Source of the DNA: Chryseobacterium taeanense
GTDB taxonomy: Bacteria; Bacteroidota; Bacteroidia; Flavobacteriales; Weeksellaceae
NCBI RefSeq assembly: GCF_900099685.1
Contig: NZ_FNDW01000001.1
Coordinates: 186,001 to 250,000 of the forward strand
Direction of reading: 5' to 3'
Length of the DNA: 64,000 nt
A program made the translations under genes and the position numbers. This document shows positions 7,757 to 16,606 of this stretch, in pieces. The notes under the pieces were generated by a model. It made no database searches and was not told the DNA's origin. It saw only the letters and a list, made by a program, of their open reading frames with translations. How positions within the stretch are numbered: position 1 is the first letter of the stretch; the number at the start of each line of letters is the position of its first letter.

Positions 7757-9031
7757 ATGAAAAAGGCACTACAATTATTGCTGTTGGTTTTCTCACTGGT
7801 GGCTTTTGGCCAAAAAGGAAATGCAGACACTGCTCAGGTGGTTATCCCAGGCAGATACAACAGTGTTGAAGCACAGACAAAGCCTTATGTAATCATGATT
7901 TCAGCGGACGGCTTCAGGTATGATTATGCAAAGAAATATCATGCTGAAAATCTCTTAAAATATTCAGACCAAGGTATTCAGGCAAAAGCAATGCTTCCAA
8001 GTTATCCGAGTATTACATTTCCGAATCACTGGACGTTAATCACAGGGCTTTACCCTTCTCATCACGGGGTGATCGATAATTATTTTTACGATTATAAAAG
8101 AAAAGAACTGTATAATAAAAGTAATAAAGCCAATGCAGAGGACGGAAGCTGGTATGGAGGGCTTCCGCTTTGGGGACTTGCCGAAAAAGAAGGAATGGTT
8201 TCCGCGTCTCTGATGTGGCCAGGCTCATCGAGTGATGCAGGAGGTGCAAGACCTACGTATTACTATCCTTACCACGAGAAATTTACGCCATCAGAAAAAG
8301 TGAATAAAGTGATAAACTGGCTTACGCTCCCGATGGATAAAAGGCCGCATTTTATTTCCTTATATTTCCCGGAAGTGGATGCCAACGGACACCATTTCGG
8401 TCCGGATACAAAAGAGGCACAGGAAGCGGTTCAGAAAGTAGATACGGCTGTCGGAGAGCTGGTAAAGAAAATTAATGAACTGGGATTGAGAAATGTGAAC
8501 ATTATTTTCGTTTCAGATCACGGAATGATAAAAGTTGATGGTAAAAATCCTGTCGAAATTCCTTCTTTGCTATTAAATAAAGATAAATTTGATTATTATA
8601 ATTCTCAGACGATGTTAAGGGTGTATGTTAAAAATCCTGCTGAGGTTACATCTGTTTATAAAGAACTGAAAGCCGGAAAAACAGATGATTATGAAGTATA
8701 TCTTGTCAAAAAATTACCGAGATCGCTCCACTTTGCAACCCGTGACGACCGGTACGGTAGGATAGGCCAGATTCTTCTCATTCCTAAAGCTCCCAAAATA
8801 TTTCTTGAAAAAGGAGAAAAAACCTCTGCCGGAAAGCATGGCTACGATTCGAGAACCGTCCCCGAAATGAAAGCTACATTTTTCGCCTGGGGTTCTGCCT
8901 TTAAAAGTAATATTACCATTGGTGAATTTGAAAATATAAATGTATATCCATTGGTAGCCCATATTTTGGGTTTAAATATAAGCCAACCCATTGACGGAAA
9001 ATTCAAAGTATTAAAGCAAACGCTAAAATAG
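7757..9031 (+). CDS. Alkaline-phosphatase-superfamily nucleotide pyrophosphatase/phosphodiesterase
   Basis: A 424-residue exported enzyme of the NPP (ectonucleotide pyrophosphatase) type. A signal peptide ends in LVAFGQ. Metal and nucleophile residues are in the expected order: Asp51 in SADGFR, the Thr87 nucleophile in PSITFPNHWTLITG, Asp208 and His212 in FPEVDANGHH, Asp254-His255 in VSDHGM, and a late His in AGKHGYD. It should hydrolyse phosphodiester or pyrophosphate bonds of nucleotides or related compounds in the periplasm. It is transcribed alone from the -7 element at 7733. The exact substrate cannot be told. Confidence 0.92.
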   Translation: MKKALQLLLLVFSLVAFGQKGNADTAQVVIPGRYNSVEAQTKPYVIMISADGFRYDYAKKYHAENLLKYSDQGIQAKAMLPSYPSITFPNHWTLITGLYPSHHGVIDNYFYDYKRKELYNKSNKANAEDGSWYGGLPLWGLAEKEGMVSASLMWPGSSSDAGGARPTYYYPYHEKFTPSEKVNKVINWLTLPMDKRPHFISLYFPEVDANGHHFGPDTKEAQEAVQKVDTAVGELVKKINELGLRNVNIIFVSDHGMIKVDGKNPVEIPSLLLNKDKFDYYNSQTMLRVYVKNPAEVTSVYKELKAGKTDDYEVYLVKKLPRSLHFATRDDRYGRIGQILLIPKAPKIFLEKGEKTSAGKHGYDSRTVPEMKATFFAWGSAFKSNITIGEFENINVYPLVAHILGLNISQPIDGKFKVLKQTLK

Positions 9032-9163
9032 TTACACTCTTCACCACATTTTGTCATTCACTACGTCGAATCTTTGATTTCCGTAAGAATTTCGTCTTCG
9101 TTGGCACTCAGATATAGGAAGATTCATACTCTAAATTCTAAAACCCTCAAACTCTCCAACTAA

Positions 9164-9275
9164 AAGGTGGCTGAGGCTCTCGAAGCCACTCTCCCCAAAA
9201 CCCTCCACCCAAAGGTTGGCTGAGCGGAGCCGAAGCCAAAACTCCGGCCGGGAAATCTTTCCCAAACCGGAGCTG
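9164..9275. repeat. Two diverged palindromic intergenic repeats
   Basis: Two related inverted repeats lie here: GTGGCT...AGCCAC at about 9166-9189 and TTGGCT-GAGCGGAGCCGA-AGCCAA at about 9214-9237. The GGCTGAGCGGAGCCGAAGCC type of palindrome resembles intergenic palindromic elements of Flavobacteriia. No gene is visible in 9032-9721 apart from these repeats, the GC-rich block after them and one hairpin. Confidence 0.5.
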
Positions 9276-9298
9276 TTGAATAAATCTTAAATTTTATT

Positions 9299-9432
9299 TT
9301 GGAGTGGTTCACACCTGTGACACGATCCCACGCGTACCTGTGGCACTCTCCGGTTCGCCCGAGTGGCAGTGTACGGACAGTACGGATGGTACCGACCGGA
9401 CAGTACGAGTGGCACCGTCCGGTCTGCAATAT
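9299..9432. repeat. GC-rich short-repeat block
   Basis: A block clearly richer in G and C than its surroundings, built from recurring words: GGACAGTACG occurs at two places, and GTGGCA, CCGGT/ACCGG recur. The stretch reads open on both strands but encodes nothing recognisable. I regard it as non-coding repeat DNA. Confidence 0.45.
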
Positions 9433-9608
9433 GATAAAGCTACTCTACAGTTGCCTGGCAGATTCGTCGGACATTAAGGCTTCGTTTGCTTACCGTTCGC
9501 GCCGTGAATTCATTAGGACTATTTTTCGCTAAAACGTTATCGCAGAGATATGCTTTGATTTTATGTAATATTGACATTCTACTTTTGTTTTTAAATTTGT
9601 TTATTAAA

Positions 9609-9641
9609 AACCCTAACAGGGTTGAAACTCCTGTTAGAGTT
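9609..9641. repeat. Hairpin of AACCCTAACAGG and its complement
   Basis: Arms at 9609-9620 and 9630-9641 pair over 11 of 12 bases around a 9-base loop. It could be a terminator-like structure or a short palindromic repeat. Confidence 0.45.
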
Positions 9642-9721
9642 AGGATTATTAATGTAGTTGTTGTCAGATCGCTGGCGCGAGCATTAAGAATCTTCTAGTT
9701 TTTTGCTAGTAAATTTTGATA

Positions 9722-11290
9722 CTATCTTATCCATGTAGATGCCCATGGATCTCCACCAGATGTTCGATTAGAAACAGTAAGATATTGCCAATGTACACCA
9801 TTTGGATTACCACAATCATGATACATGCTTGGCCAGCCACCTGCAACGCTGGAGCAATTAGCACCATACCATGTCCAAGATCCTACAGGGCTAATAGCTG
9901 TATTATCAGTAAAATCGTTCACCGCGCCAGATCTATGCCATGTTCCAAGCCCAGCTGCTGTTGTATCTGAGCTTCTTAAAGCAAGGATCACAGGGCCTCC
10001 GTTCTGAGAAGTTATTTTATTGGCATAGCTTGAGGATGAGTTTCCTGACCTCAATTGAACCTGTGTGCTCATAGTAGCAATTTGAATTACCATTGTACGA
10101 GACAGATAGCCACTACTGTTGGGGTCTGTCATTTCAGCTTTTTGTTCCTGTGTTGAAAAATTAGTTCCATTAACGTTGAGAAGCATCCACCCACCACCAT
10201 CGGTTGTCATATCACATTGTGCTTTCATTGGTGCATAGGTAGTTCCCGCCTGATCGATATCTACATAATAAACACCATCTGCTGTTGTTAATCCTTTATC
10301 CTTGATTTCTTTACAAGTAGCACAAGGTCCCAGATAGATCGTACATCCTCCCGCTGTTGTAAAGGTTACTGCTCCGTTAGTTGTACCCGTGTAGGTTCCT
10401 GATAAAGTATAGGTAAGGTTTCCGCTGGTACTGTAGTTTCCTGCTGTGAGGGTTAAGGTGAGTCCATTCTGGATAAGGGTTTCACCTGCATAGTTGCATG
10501 AACTTCCTCCTGCAGTATATGGCAGAGTATAAGTTCCGGAATATGTTGTTCCGTTTATGAGACCATTGAGTCTGTATTCTGGTAATACACTTACCCAAGA
10601 TCCTGCGCTACACGTAAAGGTAGGCATCACCGTGGATGTTTTAACCGAACTTAAGGTAAGTTTGTTCCAAGTTGCAGTAAGTGTTCCGCAGGCAGTCGGC
10701 GTTCCGGAAAGGGTATAAGTTACTGTCACACTTGCTCCTGCAATCAAATTGCTGGAAGCTGTACTCATCGAAGCCACTGAAATACCGGTAGAACCGGTAG
10801 CGCCAGTAGCATCGGAAAGCACCAGATCCGAAGTGCCAAAAGCAATGGTAGCTGTACTGAAAGAATTATTGGTCAGGGTAACGGTGAATGTATTAGAAGC
10901 TGTCATTGCAGTTCCTGCTTTATAGGTTCCGTTAAGAGCTGATGAGGTTACGACAACTGCTGGCACGGAAGAATTTGATAACTTCTGCCAAACACTACCG
11001 TCAAAATAATAATATCCTTCTGCAGTAATATTGGCTGTCTTGGTACTTGGAGAAGCAACCGCCGAAAGGGCATAGACGATGGCTCCTTTTTGAGCGGTAT
11101 CATATTTTGTATCTTTCCCTTTGATATCCACACCTTCCAACCTTGGGGCTATCAATCCTTCAGCGGTAGTGCTGCCAGTTGTTTTAGCGGTAATATCGAG
11201 GGTTGCTTTAGGCGAGGTATTATTAATCCCCACCTGAGCTTTAATAACGAGGCTGATGAATAGAACAGCCATTGTAATAAAATGTTTCAT
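9722..11290 (-). CDS. Exported protein with fibrinogen-like C-terminal domain
   Basis: A 522-residue exported protein. A signal peptide ends in LVIKAQ, followed by the VGINN..PKATLDI and EGLIAPRLEG segment common to Chryseobacterium surface proteins. The middle (about 100-330) is a Ser/Thr/Gly-rich beta-strand region with paired cysteines, probably Ig-like. The C-terminal part (about 335-522) has the start of a fibrinogen-like domain: CKEIKDKG, DGVYYVDID and QCDMTTDGGGWMLL, then conserved Trp and Cys residues. No T9SS sorting domain is evident. Likely a surface adhesin or glycan-binding protein; the ligand is unknown. It may be co-transcribed with the gene at 11538-12092. Confidence 0.8.
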   Translation of the reverse strand: MKHFITMAVLFISLVIKAQVGINNTSPKATLDITAKTTGSTTAEGLIAPRLEGVDIKGKDTKYDTAQKGAIVYALSAVASPSTKTANITAEGYYYFDGSVWQKLSNSSVPAVVVTSSALNGTYKAGTAMTASNTFTVTLTNNSFSTATIAFGTSDLVLSDATGATGSTGISVASMSTASSNLIAGASVTVTYTLSGTPTACGTLTATWNKLTLSSVKTSTVMPTFTCSAGSWVSVLPEYRLNGLINGTTYSGTYTLPYTAGGSSCNYAGETLIQNGLTLTLTAGNYSTSGNLTYTLSGTYTGTTNGAVTFTTAGGCTIYLGPCATCKEIKDKGLTTADGVYYVDIDQAGTTYAPMKAQCDMTTDGGGWMLLNVNGTNFSTQEQKAEMTDPNSSGYLSRTMVIQIATMSTQVQLRSGNSSSSYANKITSQNGGPVILALRSSDTTAAGLGTWHRSGAVNDFTDNTAISPVGSWTWYGANCSSVAGGWPSMYHDCGNPNGVHWQYLTVSNRTSGGDPWASTWIR

Positions 11291-11369
11291 TGTTTTGTAT
11301 TTAATTTATGTTGTTATATTTTTAATTGTGAACACGAAGTACACTAAGATTCTTATTCGTTGTGCATTT

Positions 11370-11505
11370 TGATTCACTCCGTCACTTCGAGTAGACTTTG
11401 TAAAAGTCGTATCGAGAAGTTTGCGAGCTTGAGGATACACTTCATTCTCGATACATTTTTTCTTCACCTTGTTACGAAAAAACACTCGAATTGACGACGA
11501 TTCCA
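11370..11505. repeat. Intergenic inverted repeat of the TTCGAGT / CGTATCGAGAAGT type
   Basis: Words such as CACTTCGAGT, CGTATCGAGAAGT, TTCTCGATACA and CACTCGAATTGACGA recur in opposite orientation and could fold into a long imperfect hairpin. The style matches intergenic repeats of flavobacteria. Short open frames across it are not convincing genes. Confidence 0.5.
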
Positions 11506-11537
11506 ATACCAAAGTTTTCACCTTTCTCTTATATGAC

Positions 11538-12092
11538 TTATGTGTTAAAAACTTTTGTACTTTCAGATGGAAGTACAGGCGGAGGACGCACAAAGTGATA
11601 GATGATGATATTTGTAATTTGAAATGGATAAAAAGCACTATTTATAAAATTATTTCTATCCCTACCTATTATTACAAGTATGAGAAATAAAGATTTTATT
11701 GTTTTATCAATAAGTTTTAGAGAAGGACTTCCCATAATCCCCAACATTGAGGTACGAGAAATACGTCCGGGGTCATTACGGTTCCACGGACTTCCTGTAT
11801 AGCAAGCTTTATTAGCTGCAATATTGACTGATTTTTGAGTAGAAAATGGTAAGGATGATCTCTTAAGAAAATCTTTAGACTTTTTAGCTGATGTAAAACA
11901 CTTATTATGTTCAGAACCTGCAACAAAAACAGAAGTTTCTGAATAAACATACGAGTCTTCAGCTACAAAAATAATGGAATCTGCCGGTACAAAGGAACCG
12001 GAATATGCTTTTAAAGGGATGAAAATATACAACCAAACTACGAAAAAACGTAGTAACGGAAAGGGTTCATAACTTTTCATCATTGTGTTCAT
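11538..12092 (-). CDS. Unknown exported or membrane-anchored protein
   Basis: A 184-residue open frame starting with a hydrophobic signal-like segment (about residues 10-30, LLRFFVVWLYIFIPLKAYSG), then a VFVAxxxxVY-type repeat: IIFVAEDSYVYSE and SVFVAGSEHN. The C-terminal part has a second hydrophobic stretch near residue 135. I do not recognise a family. It lies upstream of, and on the same strand as, the fibrinogen-domain gene, behind a promoter carrying the duplicated hairpin leader. The C-terminal third may be non-native, since its composition drifts towards the repeat beyond the stop. Confidence 0.5.
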   Translation of the reverse strand: MNTMMKSYEPFPLLRFFVVWLYIFIPLKAYSGSFVPADSIIFVAEDSYVYSETSVFVAGSEHNKCFTSAKKSKDFLKRSSLPFSTQKSVNIAANKACYTGSPWNRNDPGRISRTSMLGIMGSPSLKLIDKTIKSLFLILVIIGRDRNNFINSAFYPFQITNIIIYHFVRPPPVLPSESTKVFNT

Positions 12093-12103
12093 ACGTGCTA
12101 TTG

Positions 12104-12133
12104 TAAAAGTAGTCTTGGTTGGACTACTATTTC
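12104..12133 (-). repeat. Leader element copy 1 (hairpin AGTAGTC-N7-GACTACT)
   Basis: Thirty bases identical, in opposite orientation, to 12291-12320. Read in the direction of transcription it starts GAAATAG and contains a 7-bp stem with 7-base loop CAACCAA. It lies about 12 bases upstream of the ATG at 12092, inside the predicted leader. Confidence 0.85.
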
Positions 12134-12154
12134 TAGGTAATGAACACTAGATCA

Positions 12155-12162
12155 CAAATATA
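12155..12162 (-). promoter_or_regulatory. -7 promoter element of the leftward unit
   Basis: TATATTTG on the minus strand, a perfect TAnnTTTG match. Confidence 0.65.
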
Positions 12163-12277
12163 TAAAATAAATCAGGAAAACTGTAGTGTAAGTTTGTGAG
12201 GTTTTGTGATTTTTGGTATCAGTAAGTAAGAAATTATAAAATAAGAGGTTAGTATTTGGTGGTGAAAATATTTTGTT

Positions 12278-12285
12278 TACATTTG
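12278..12285 (+). promoter_or_regulatory. -7 promoter element of the carboxylesterase gene
   Basis: TACATTTG, a perfect TAnnTTTG match. The expected start falls at about 12290, the first base of the second leader element. Confidence 0.65.
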
Positions 12286-12290
12286 TAGCT

Positions 12291-12320
12291 GAAATAGTAG
12301 TCCAACCAAGACTACTTTTA
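12291..12320 (+). repeat. Leader element copy 2 (hairpin AGTAGTC-N7-GACTACT)
   Basis: An exact inverted copy of 12104-12133; the stem is 12296-12302 with 12310-12316. It would form the first 30 bases of the carboxylesterase transcript. The remaining leader to 12438 is AT-rich with nothing else recognised. Confidence 0.85.
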
Positions 12321-12438
12321 GGGTCTCGTATTTTTCATACCAGAGAAAAGCCTTTATCGTTGATACGTTTCAGTTAAAATGTTTGGCTCAAAAAAGATAA
12401 ATTACTACTTTTAAAGTAAAAGATAATCTTGTTTCTGG

Positions 12439-13767
12439 ATGACAACACAGCAACACAAGGGAGTTCATATCTTCCATACTTCTTTCGGAAAAATTTCAGC
12501 AGTAAAGGAAAGCGGCGTTATAAAAGCCAAGAGTATTCGGTATGCCCGTTCCGAACGATTTAAAAAGCCCGAGCCTGTAGAATATATTGGCATCCATGAG
12601 ATTCCTGAAAAAACTCCGGTATGTCCGCAGAATGTAAGTCCGTTGCTGGATCGACTGATTCAAAAGACCGATGTGGAGAAATTCCAACCGGATCAATCGC
12701 CGCAGTTTCTTAGTATTACACGCCCGGAACATTTTAATGACAATGAAAAACTTCCTGTAATTGTCTGGATTCATGGCGGTTCTTATGAGATCGGATGCGG
12801 AGATCTTCCCACTTCTGATCCTTCTGTATGGGTAAAAGAACATAATATTATAGTTGTTTCTGTTTCTTACCGGCTGGGACTTTTCGGATTTCTGGGAGGT
12901 GACGAAGAAAGACCTGCCAACCTGGGATTGTATGATATGATTGCAGCTTTACATTGGATAAAGAAATATATACATGAATTTGGTGGAGATCGAGGGAATA
13001 TCACGCTGTTCGGACAATCATCAGGCGGTGATGCGATTGCTCATCTCATGATATCTGAAGGAGTGGAGGACTTGTTTCAGCGGGCAATCATCCACAGTGC
13101 ACCATTAGGTTTCAGGATCCGAAGACAAGATATGTCTCTTGAGTTTTTCAGAAAAACTGATGTTTTAAAAGATGAAAGCGATCCCCTGAAAATGGTGGAA
13201 GGCTATGTGAATTTTTTACCTTCATTCAGGAAATACGGACTGAAAACTTCCATGCCTTTCTGCACACAATATGGTTTTCCGCCCTTGTGCAGGGAAGAAG
13301 AAAGCCTTGAGAAATGGAAAGAAAATGCAGGAAAAGTGGATGTTCTTATCGGTTCGAATCATGATGAAACGGCTTTCTACGTTAAAACTGCCCAGCAGGG
13401 AATCTACACATATTTACCCCATAAAATCCTCAATACCATCGTAAGGAAAACCACGGAATCAATTTATGAAAAACCAGCCAAGATCTTTGCTGAGAATTAT
13501 GCAGCGGGTGGTGGAAATATTTATCAGTTTAGCATTCGGTCAACCCTAAAGAATAATTATATCGGAGCTTCTCATTGTGTCGATCTTCCCCTAATTTTTG
13601 AAAATAAAGAAGCCTGGAAATCGGCAGAATTACTGAAAGATGTGCCGTGGGAATATATTCAGGAAAACGGAAAGAAGCTTCGTGCGCTTTGGGCAGAATT
13701 CGCCAGAACAGGAGCTATTTCAGAATATTCCGAAAGGCCGGAAATCCTGAAGTTGAGAAAGGTTTAG
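12439..13767 (+). CDS. Carboxylesterase type B family protein
   Basis: A 442-residue alpha/beta-hydrolase of the carboxylesterase B (para-nitrobenzyl esterase-like) family. The oxyanion-hole motif IHGG is at about 111-114 and the nucleophile elbow GQSSGG at 192-197 with Ser194 as nucleophile. SVSYRLGLFGFL and NLGLYDMIAALHW are family hallmarks, and a late His lies near ASHCVDLPL. No signal peptide is seen, so it is probably cytoplasmic. It should hydrolyse carboxylic esters. It is expressed from the promoter at 12278 with a leader of about 150 bases containing the hairpin element. Confidence 0.92.
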   Translation: MTTQQHKGVHIFHTSFGKISAVKESGVIKAKSIRYARSERFKKPEPVEYIGIHEIPEKTPVCPQNVSPLLDRLIQKTDVEKFQPDQSPQFLSITRPEHFNDNEKLPVIVWIHGGSYEIGCGDLPTSDPSVWVKEHNIIVVSVSYRLGLFGFLGGDEERPANLGLYDMIAALHWIKKYIHEFGGDRGNITLFGQSSGGDAIAHLMISEGVEDLFQRAIIHSAPLGFRIRRQDMSLEFFRKTDVLKDESDPLKMVEGYVNFLPSFRKYGLKTSMPFCTQYGFPPLCREEESLEKWKENAGKVDVLIGSNHDETAFYVKTAQQGIYTYLPHKILNTIVRKTTESIYEKPAKIFAENYAAGGGNIYQFSIRSTLKNNYIGASHCVDLPLIFENKEAWKSAELLKDVPWEYIQENGKKLRALWAEFARTGAISEYSERPEILKLRKV

Positions 13768-13840
13768 AGTTTATTCTTAATTTTAACATGAAGAATTTTA
13801 GCTTATTAAGCTCATTATCTTGTTAAGATATATTTAGAAT

Positions 13841-13886
13841 TTAAACACAAATGACACCGGTCTAAATCAGTGTCATTTGTGTTTAA
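13841..13886. terminator. Bidirectional terminator between carboxylesterase and amylase
   Basis: A 17-bp perfect stem (13841-13857 with 13870-13886, core AAACACAAATGACAC) with a 12-base loop between two convergent genes; A and T runs flank both sides. Confidence 0.9.
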
Positions 13887-13892
13887 AAAGTA

Positions 13893-15365
13893 TTATTCTT
13901 CAAGCCAGACACTCACATTACCTGCAGGAACCGGAAAATTTCCCCATCCGTTTTCATCGATCGTTATTTTGTCTTCAAATCTTCCAAGTACATCATAAAA
14001 TGTTTTTCCGATATATCGTTCACCCATTTCCATCGGTTTTGCATAGGCTTCTTTGTTGCTGAGAACGACTGCACATCCTGAATGTTCATCATCTCCTTCA
14101 CGCACCCAACCCAGGCAATTCGCATCTTCAAAATAATCCCGCTGTTCGCCATAAGCATGGTCTTTTCTTGCTTTTAAAAGCTCTTCAATCCCGTCTACCT
14201 TATCCAGAAATATTTCCTGGTCATTGCCCTCCTTGTCTTTATCTACATAGTGTGCGCCAAATAAGTCGGGATAAAACACGCAGGGATATCCGTCCTGACG
14301 AAGTAATATCAGGGCATAAGCCAATGGTTTAAACCAGTTTTCTACCGGTGCTTCCAGATCCTGTAAAGGCTGTGTATCGTGATTATCTACCAGGCTTACG
14401 GAGTGAAGAGGATCGGCCTGCGTCAGCGTTTCATCAAAAATTCTGCGAAGATCATAAGAATCGCCTTCATTGGAAGCGGTATGAAAATTATTCTGCAGAG
14501 AGCTATCGAACAGACTCATACATCCTTCCGTGACATCAATGTATTTTTGAAGAAGGTTAAGATATCCCGGAGCCCAGTATTCACCAACCGCAAAGATGTT
14601 TTTCCCTGAGTTGGAGCGCAGCAGAGTGAGCCATTCTTTATAAAAATCAAATGAAATATGTTTTAACGCATCCAGACGCACACCATCGAAATCCGTCTCA
14701 TCGAAATACCATTTTGCCCAGTTGTTGAGTTCTTCACGCACAAATGGATTGCGGTGTTCCACATCATTGAACATGAGGTAATCGTAGTTTCCTTTTTCAT
14801 CATCGATCATTTCTTCCCAGTCGGTTCCGTACTCGTTCTTAATTTTGAATATATGGGAATCCATACCCTCGGCATAATCTACACCGCTGAAGCAAGTATA
14901 ATTCCATTCGAAATCAGAATATTTCTTTTCACGTCCGGGAAAGGTAAATTTGGTGTAGGATTGTATTTCTATTTCATCTGATATAATTTTGTCTCTGTTC
15001 TCTTCATCTACTTTTACAGCTTTGAAGGTTTCAAGCTCGTCTCCGCCTCCTTTATGACCCAGGACGATATCAACAATCACTTTGATGTTTTTCTCTTTTA
15101 AAGCTTTGATGGCTTTTAAGTAATCTTCTTTCGTTCCGTATTTTGTTGCAATGGTTCCTTTCTGGTCAAATTCACCAAGATCATAAAGATCATAAGCGTC
15201 ATAACCAATAGAGTAGCCTCCGTTAGCGCCCTTGTATGCAGGAGGGAACCATACTGATGTAATTCCTAATTCAGCCAGATAATCTGCGTTTTTATCTGCT
15301 TCCTTCCACAGTTTAGCTTCTCCTTCCGTGTACCAGTGGAAGTATTGAATCATCGTTTCATTCAT
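13893..15365 (-). CDS. Cytoplasmic alpha-amylase (GH13)
   Basis: A 490-residue glycoside hydrolase family 13 enzyme, similar in length and order to cytoplasmic alpha-amylases (AmyS type). It begins with MIQYFHWY and shows the four GH13 regions: DIVLGHKGG near 99, DGVRLDALKH with nucleophile Asp232, AVGEYW with acid Glu262, and LVDNHDTQ with Asp330. No signal peptide is present, so it acts inside the cell on maltodextrins or glycogen-like glucans. It lies 45 bases downstream of dinB's end on the same strand but has unrelated function. Confidence 0.95.
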   Translation of the reverse strand: MNETMIQYFHWYTEGEAKLWKEADKNADYLAELGITSVWFPPAYKGANGGYSIGYDAYDLYDLGEFDQKGTIATKYGTKEDYLKAIKALKEKNIKVIVDIVLGHKGGGDELETFKAVKVDEENRDKIISDEIEIQSYTKFTFPGREKKYSDFEWNYTCFSGVDYAEGMDSHIFKIKNEYGTDWEEMIDDEKGNYDYLMFNDVEHRNPFVREELNNWAKWYFDETDFDGVRLDALKHISFDFYKEWLTLLRSNSGKNIFAVGEYWAPGYLNLLQKYIDVTEGCMSLFDSSLQNNFHTASNEGDSYDLRRIFDETLTQADPLHSVSLVDNHDTQPLQDLEAPVENWFKPLAYALILLRQDGYPCVFYPDLFGAHYVDKDKEGNDQEIFLDKVDGIEELLKARKDHAYGEQRDYFEDANCLGWVREGDDEHSGCAVVLSNKEAYAKPMEMGERYIGKTFYDVLGRFEDKITIDENGWGNFPVPAGNVSVWLEE

Positions 15366-15410
15366 AAAATTGAAAATTTGGTTACTACAATGTAATGAAA
15401 TTTTTCGAGA

Positions 15411-16508
15411 TTATTGGTCTTCAAATTCTCTGAACGGAATTTTTAGTTGAACGGATACCAGTTTTTTCTCTTCCGTATTGAGCTGGGATAAAGATAAACC
15501 CAGCAACCGTACCGGTTTGTCGAAGGGGCGGAGTTCCCAGAGCTGTTTTCCGGTATTGAAATATTGCTCTGCCGACGAGAAATATTCTTCCCGGGTGATG
15601 CTTCGTGTGAAAAGGGAAAAGTCTTTATATTTAATTTTAAGAGTCAGCGTTCTACCAAGAATATTATTTTTCTGGAGACGGTTGTGAAGTTCTTCACTAA
15701 GGCTCTGCAGTTTTTCGTTGATCTGCTGTTCATCGAATAGATCTTCAAAAAAGGTTCTTTCTACCGCAACACTTTTCTGAATACGGTGAGGCTTTACTTC
15801 AGAGGTATGAATTCCCCTCACAACATTATAATAATAAGCGCCTGACTTTCCGAACATTCTTGTAAGATCCTCAATCGATCTTTTCTTTAAATCTTTTCCT
15901 TTATAAATACCTAAACTAAACATTTTGTTCGCCGTAACTTTCCCTACACCGTAAAATTTTTCTACAGGTAAATCTTCCAGGAAGCTTTCGACTTTATCGG
16001 GATGAATGGTCTTCTGCCCGTTGGGTTTATTAATATCTGATGCTACTTTAGCTAAAAATTTATTAATGGAAATGCCTGCGGAAGCTGTGAGACCGGTCTG
16101 TTCAAAAATCTTCTGACGGATTTCCCTGGCAATCTGGTTCGCAGATTCTATATTTTTTTTATTTTCCGTGACATCGAGATAGGCTTCATCGAGAGACAGA
16201 GGCTCGACCAGATCGGTGTATTCGTAAAAGATCTCCCGTATTTTTCTTGAAATTTCTTTATACCGCTGAAATCTTGGTGAAACAAAAATAAGATGAGGGC
16301 ACTTCTCTTTTGCTGTTTTACTGGGCATGGCAGAACGTACCCCAAATTTTCTGGCTTCGTAACTTGCCGCGGCAACGACACCGCGATGTTCTCCTCCGAC
16401 CGCAATCGCTTTGCCTTTCAGTGCAGGGTTATCATGTTGCTCCACAGAAGCATAGAATGCATCCATATCAACATGAATAATTTTGCGAAGTGGAAAAGAA
16501 GAATCCAT
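15411..16508 (-). CDS. dinB: DNA polymerase IV
   Basis: A 365-residue Y-family translesion polymerase. The catalytic motifs are DMDAFYASVEQ near the N-terminus and PLSLDEAYLDVT around residue 100; helix-hairpin-helix and little-finger domains follow, with KSVAVERTF typical of DinB. The start at 16508 is only four bases behind a perfect -7 element (TATCTTTG, 16513-16520 on the minus strand), so the transcript is probably leaderless. No LexA-like box was recognised. Confidence 0.96.
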   Translation of the reverse strand: MDSSFPLRKIIHVDMDAFYASVEQHDNPALKGKAIAVGGEHRGVVAAASYEARKFGVRSAMPSKTAKEKCPHLIFVSPRFQRYKEISRKIREIFYEYTDLVEPLSLDEAYLDVTENKKNIESANQIAREIRQKIFEQTGLTASAGISINKFLAKVASDINKPNGQKTIHPDKVESFLEDLPVEKFYGVGKVTANKMFSLGIYKGKDLKKRSIEDLTRMFGKSGAYYYNVVRGIHTSEVKPHRIQKSVAVERTFFEDLFDEQQINEKLQSLSEELHNRLQKNNILGRTLTLKIKYKDFSLFTRSITREEYFSSAEQYFNTGKQLWELRPFDKPVRLLGLSLSQLNTEEKKLVSVQLKIPFREFEDQ

Positions 16509-16512
16509 ACCG

Positions 16513-16520
16513 CAAAGATA
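16513..16520 (-). promoter_or_regulatory. -7 promoter element of dinB
   Basis: TATCTTTG on the minus strand with four bases to the ATG. Confidence 0.7.
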
Positions 16521-16551
16521 TGGATTCCTGTTATAGTGTATATTGAGAATT

Positions 16552-16604
16552 AAAGGTTGAGGCTAAGGTTGAGATGATGATTAAAACCTCAACCTCGATC
16601 TCAA
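16552..16604. repeat. Inverted GGTTGAGG-type intergenic repeat
   Basis: AGGTTGAGG and CTAAGGTTGAG on the left pair with CCTCAACCTCGATCTC on the right. It lies directly after the stop of the thioredoxin-like gene and may act as its terminator. Confidence 0.5.
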
Positions 16605-16606
16605 AC

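Noticed and set aside
9160..9698. Overlapping open frames of 70-89 codons in the spacer after the phosphodiesterase gene
   Set aside because: They lie in GC-rich repeat DNA, overlap on opposite strands, and have no family resemblance or start context.
11306..11690. Open frames on both strands across the TTCGAGT repeat
   Set aside because: The repeat itself explains the openness; the encoded peptides look unlike proteins.
12104..12320. Insertion sequence
   Set aside because: The 157 bases between the inverted repeats hold no transposase and no clear target-site duplication flanks them; a MITE remains an alternative.
13964..14609. Open frames inside the amylase gene on both strands
   Set aside because: They are shadows of the amylase reading frame.
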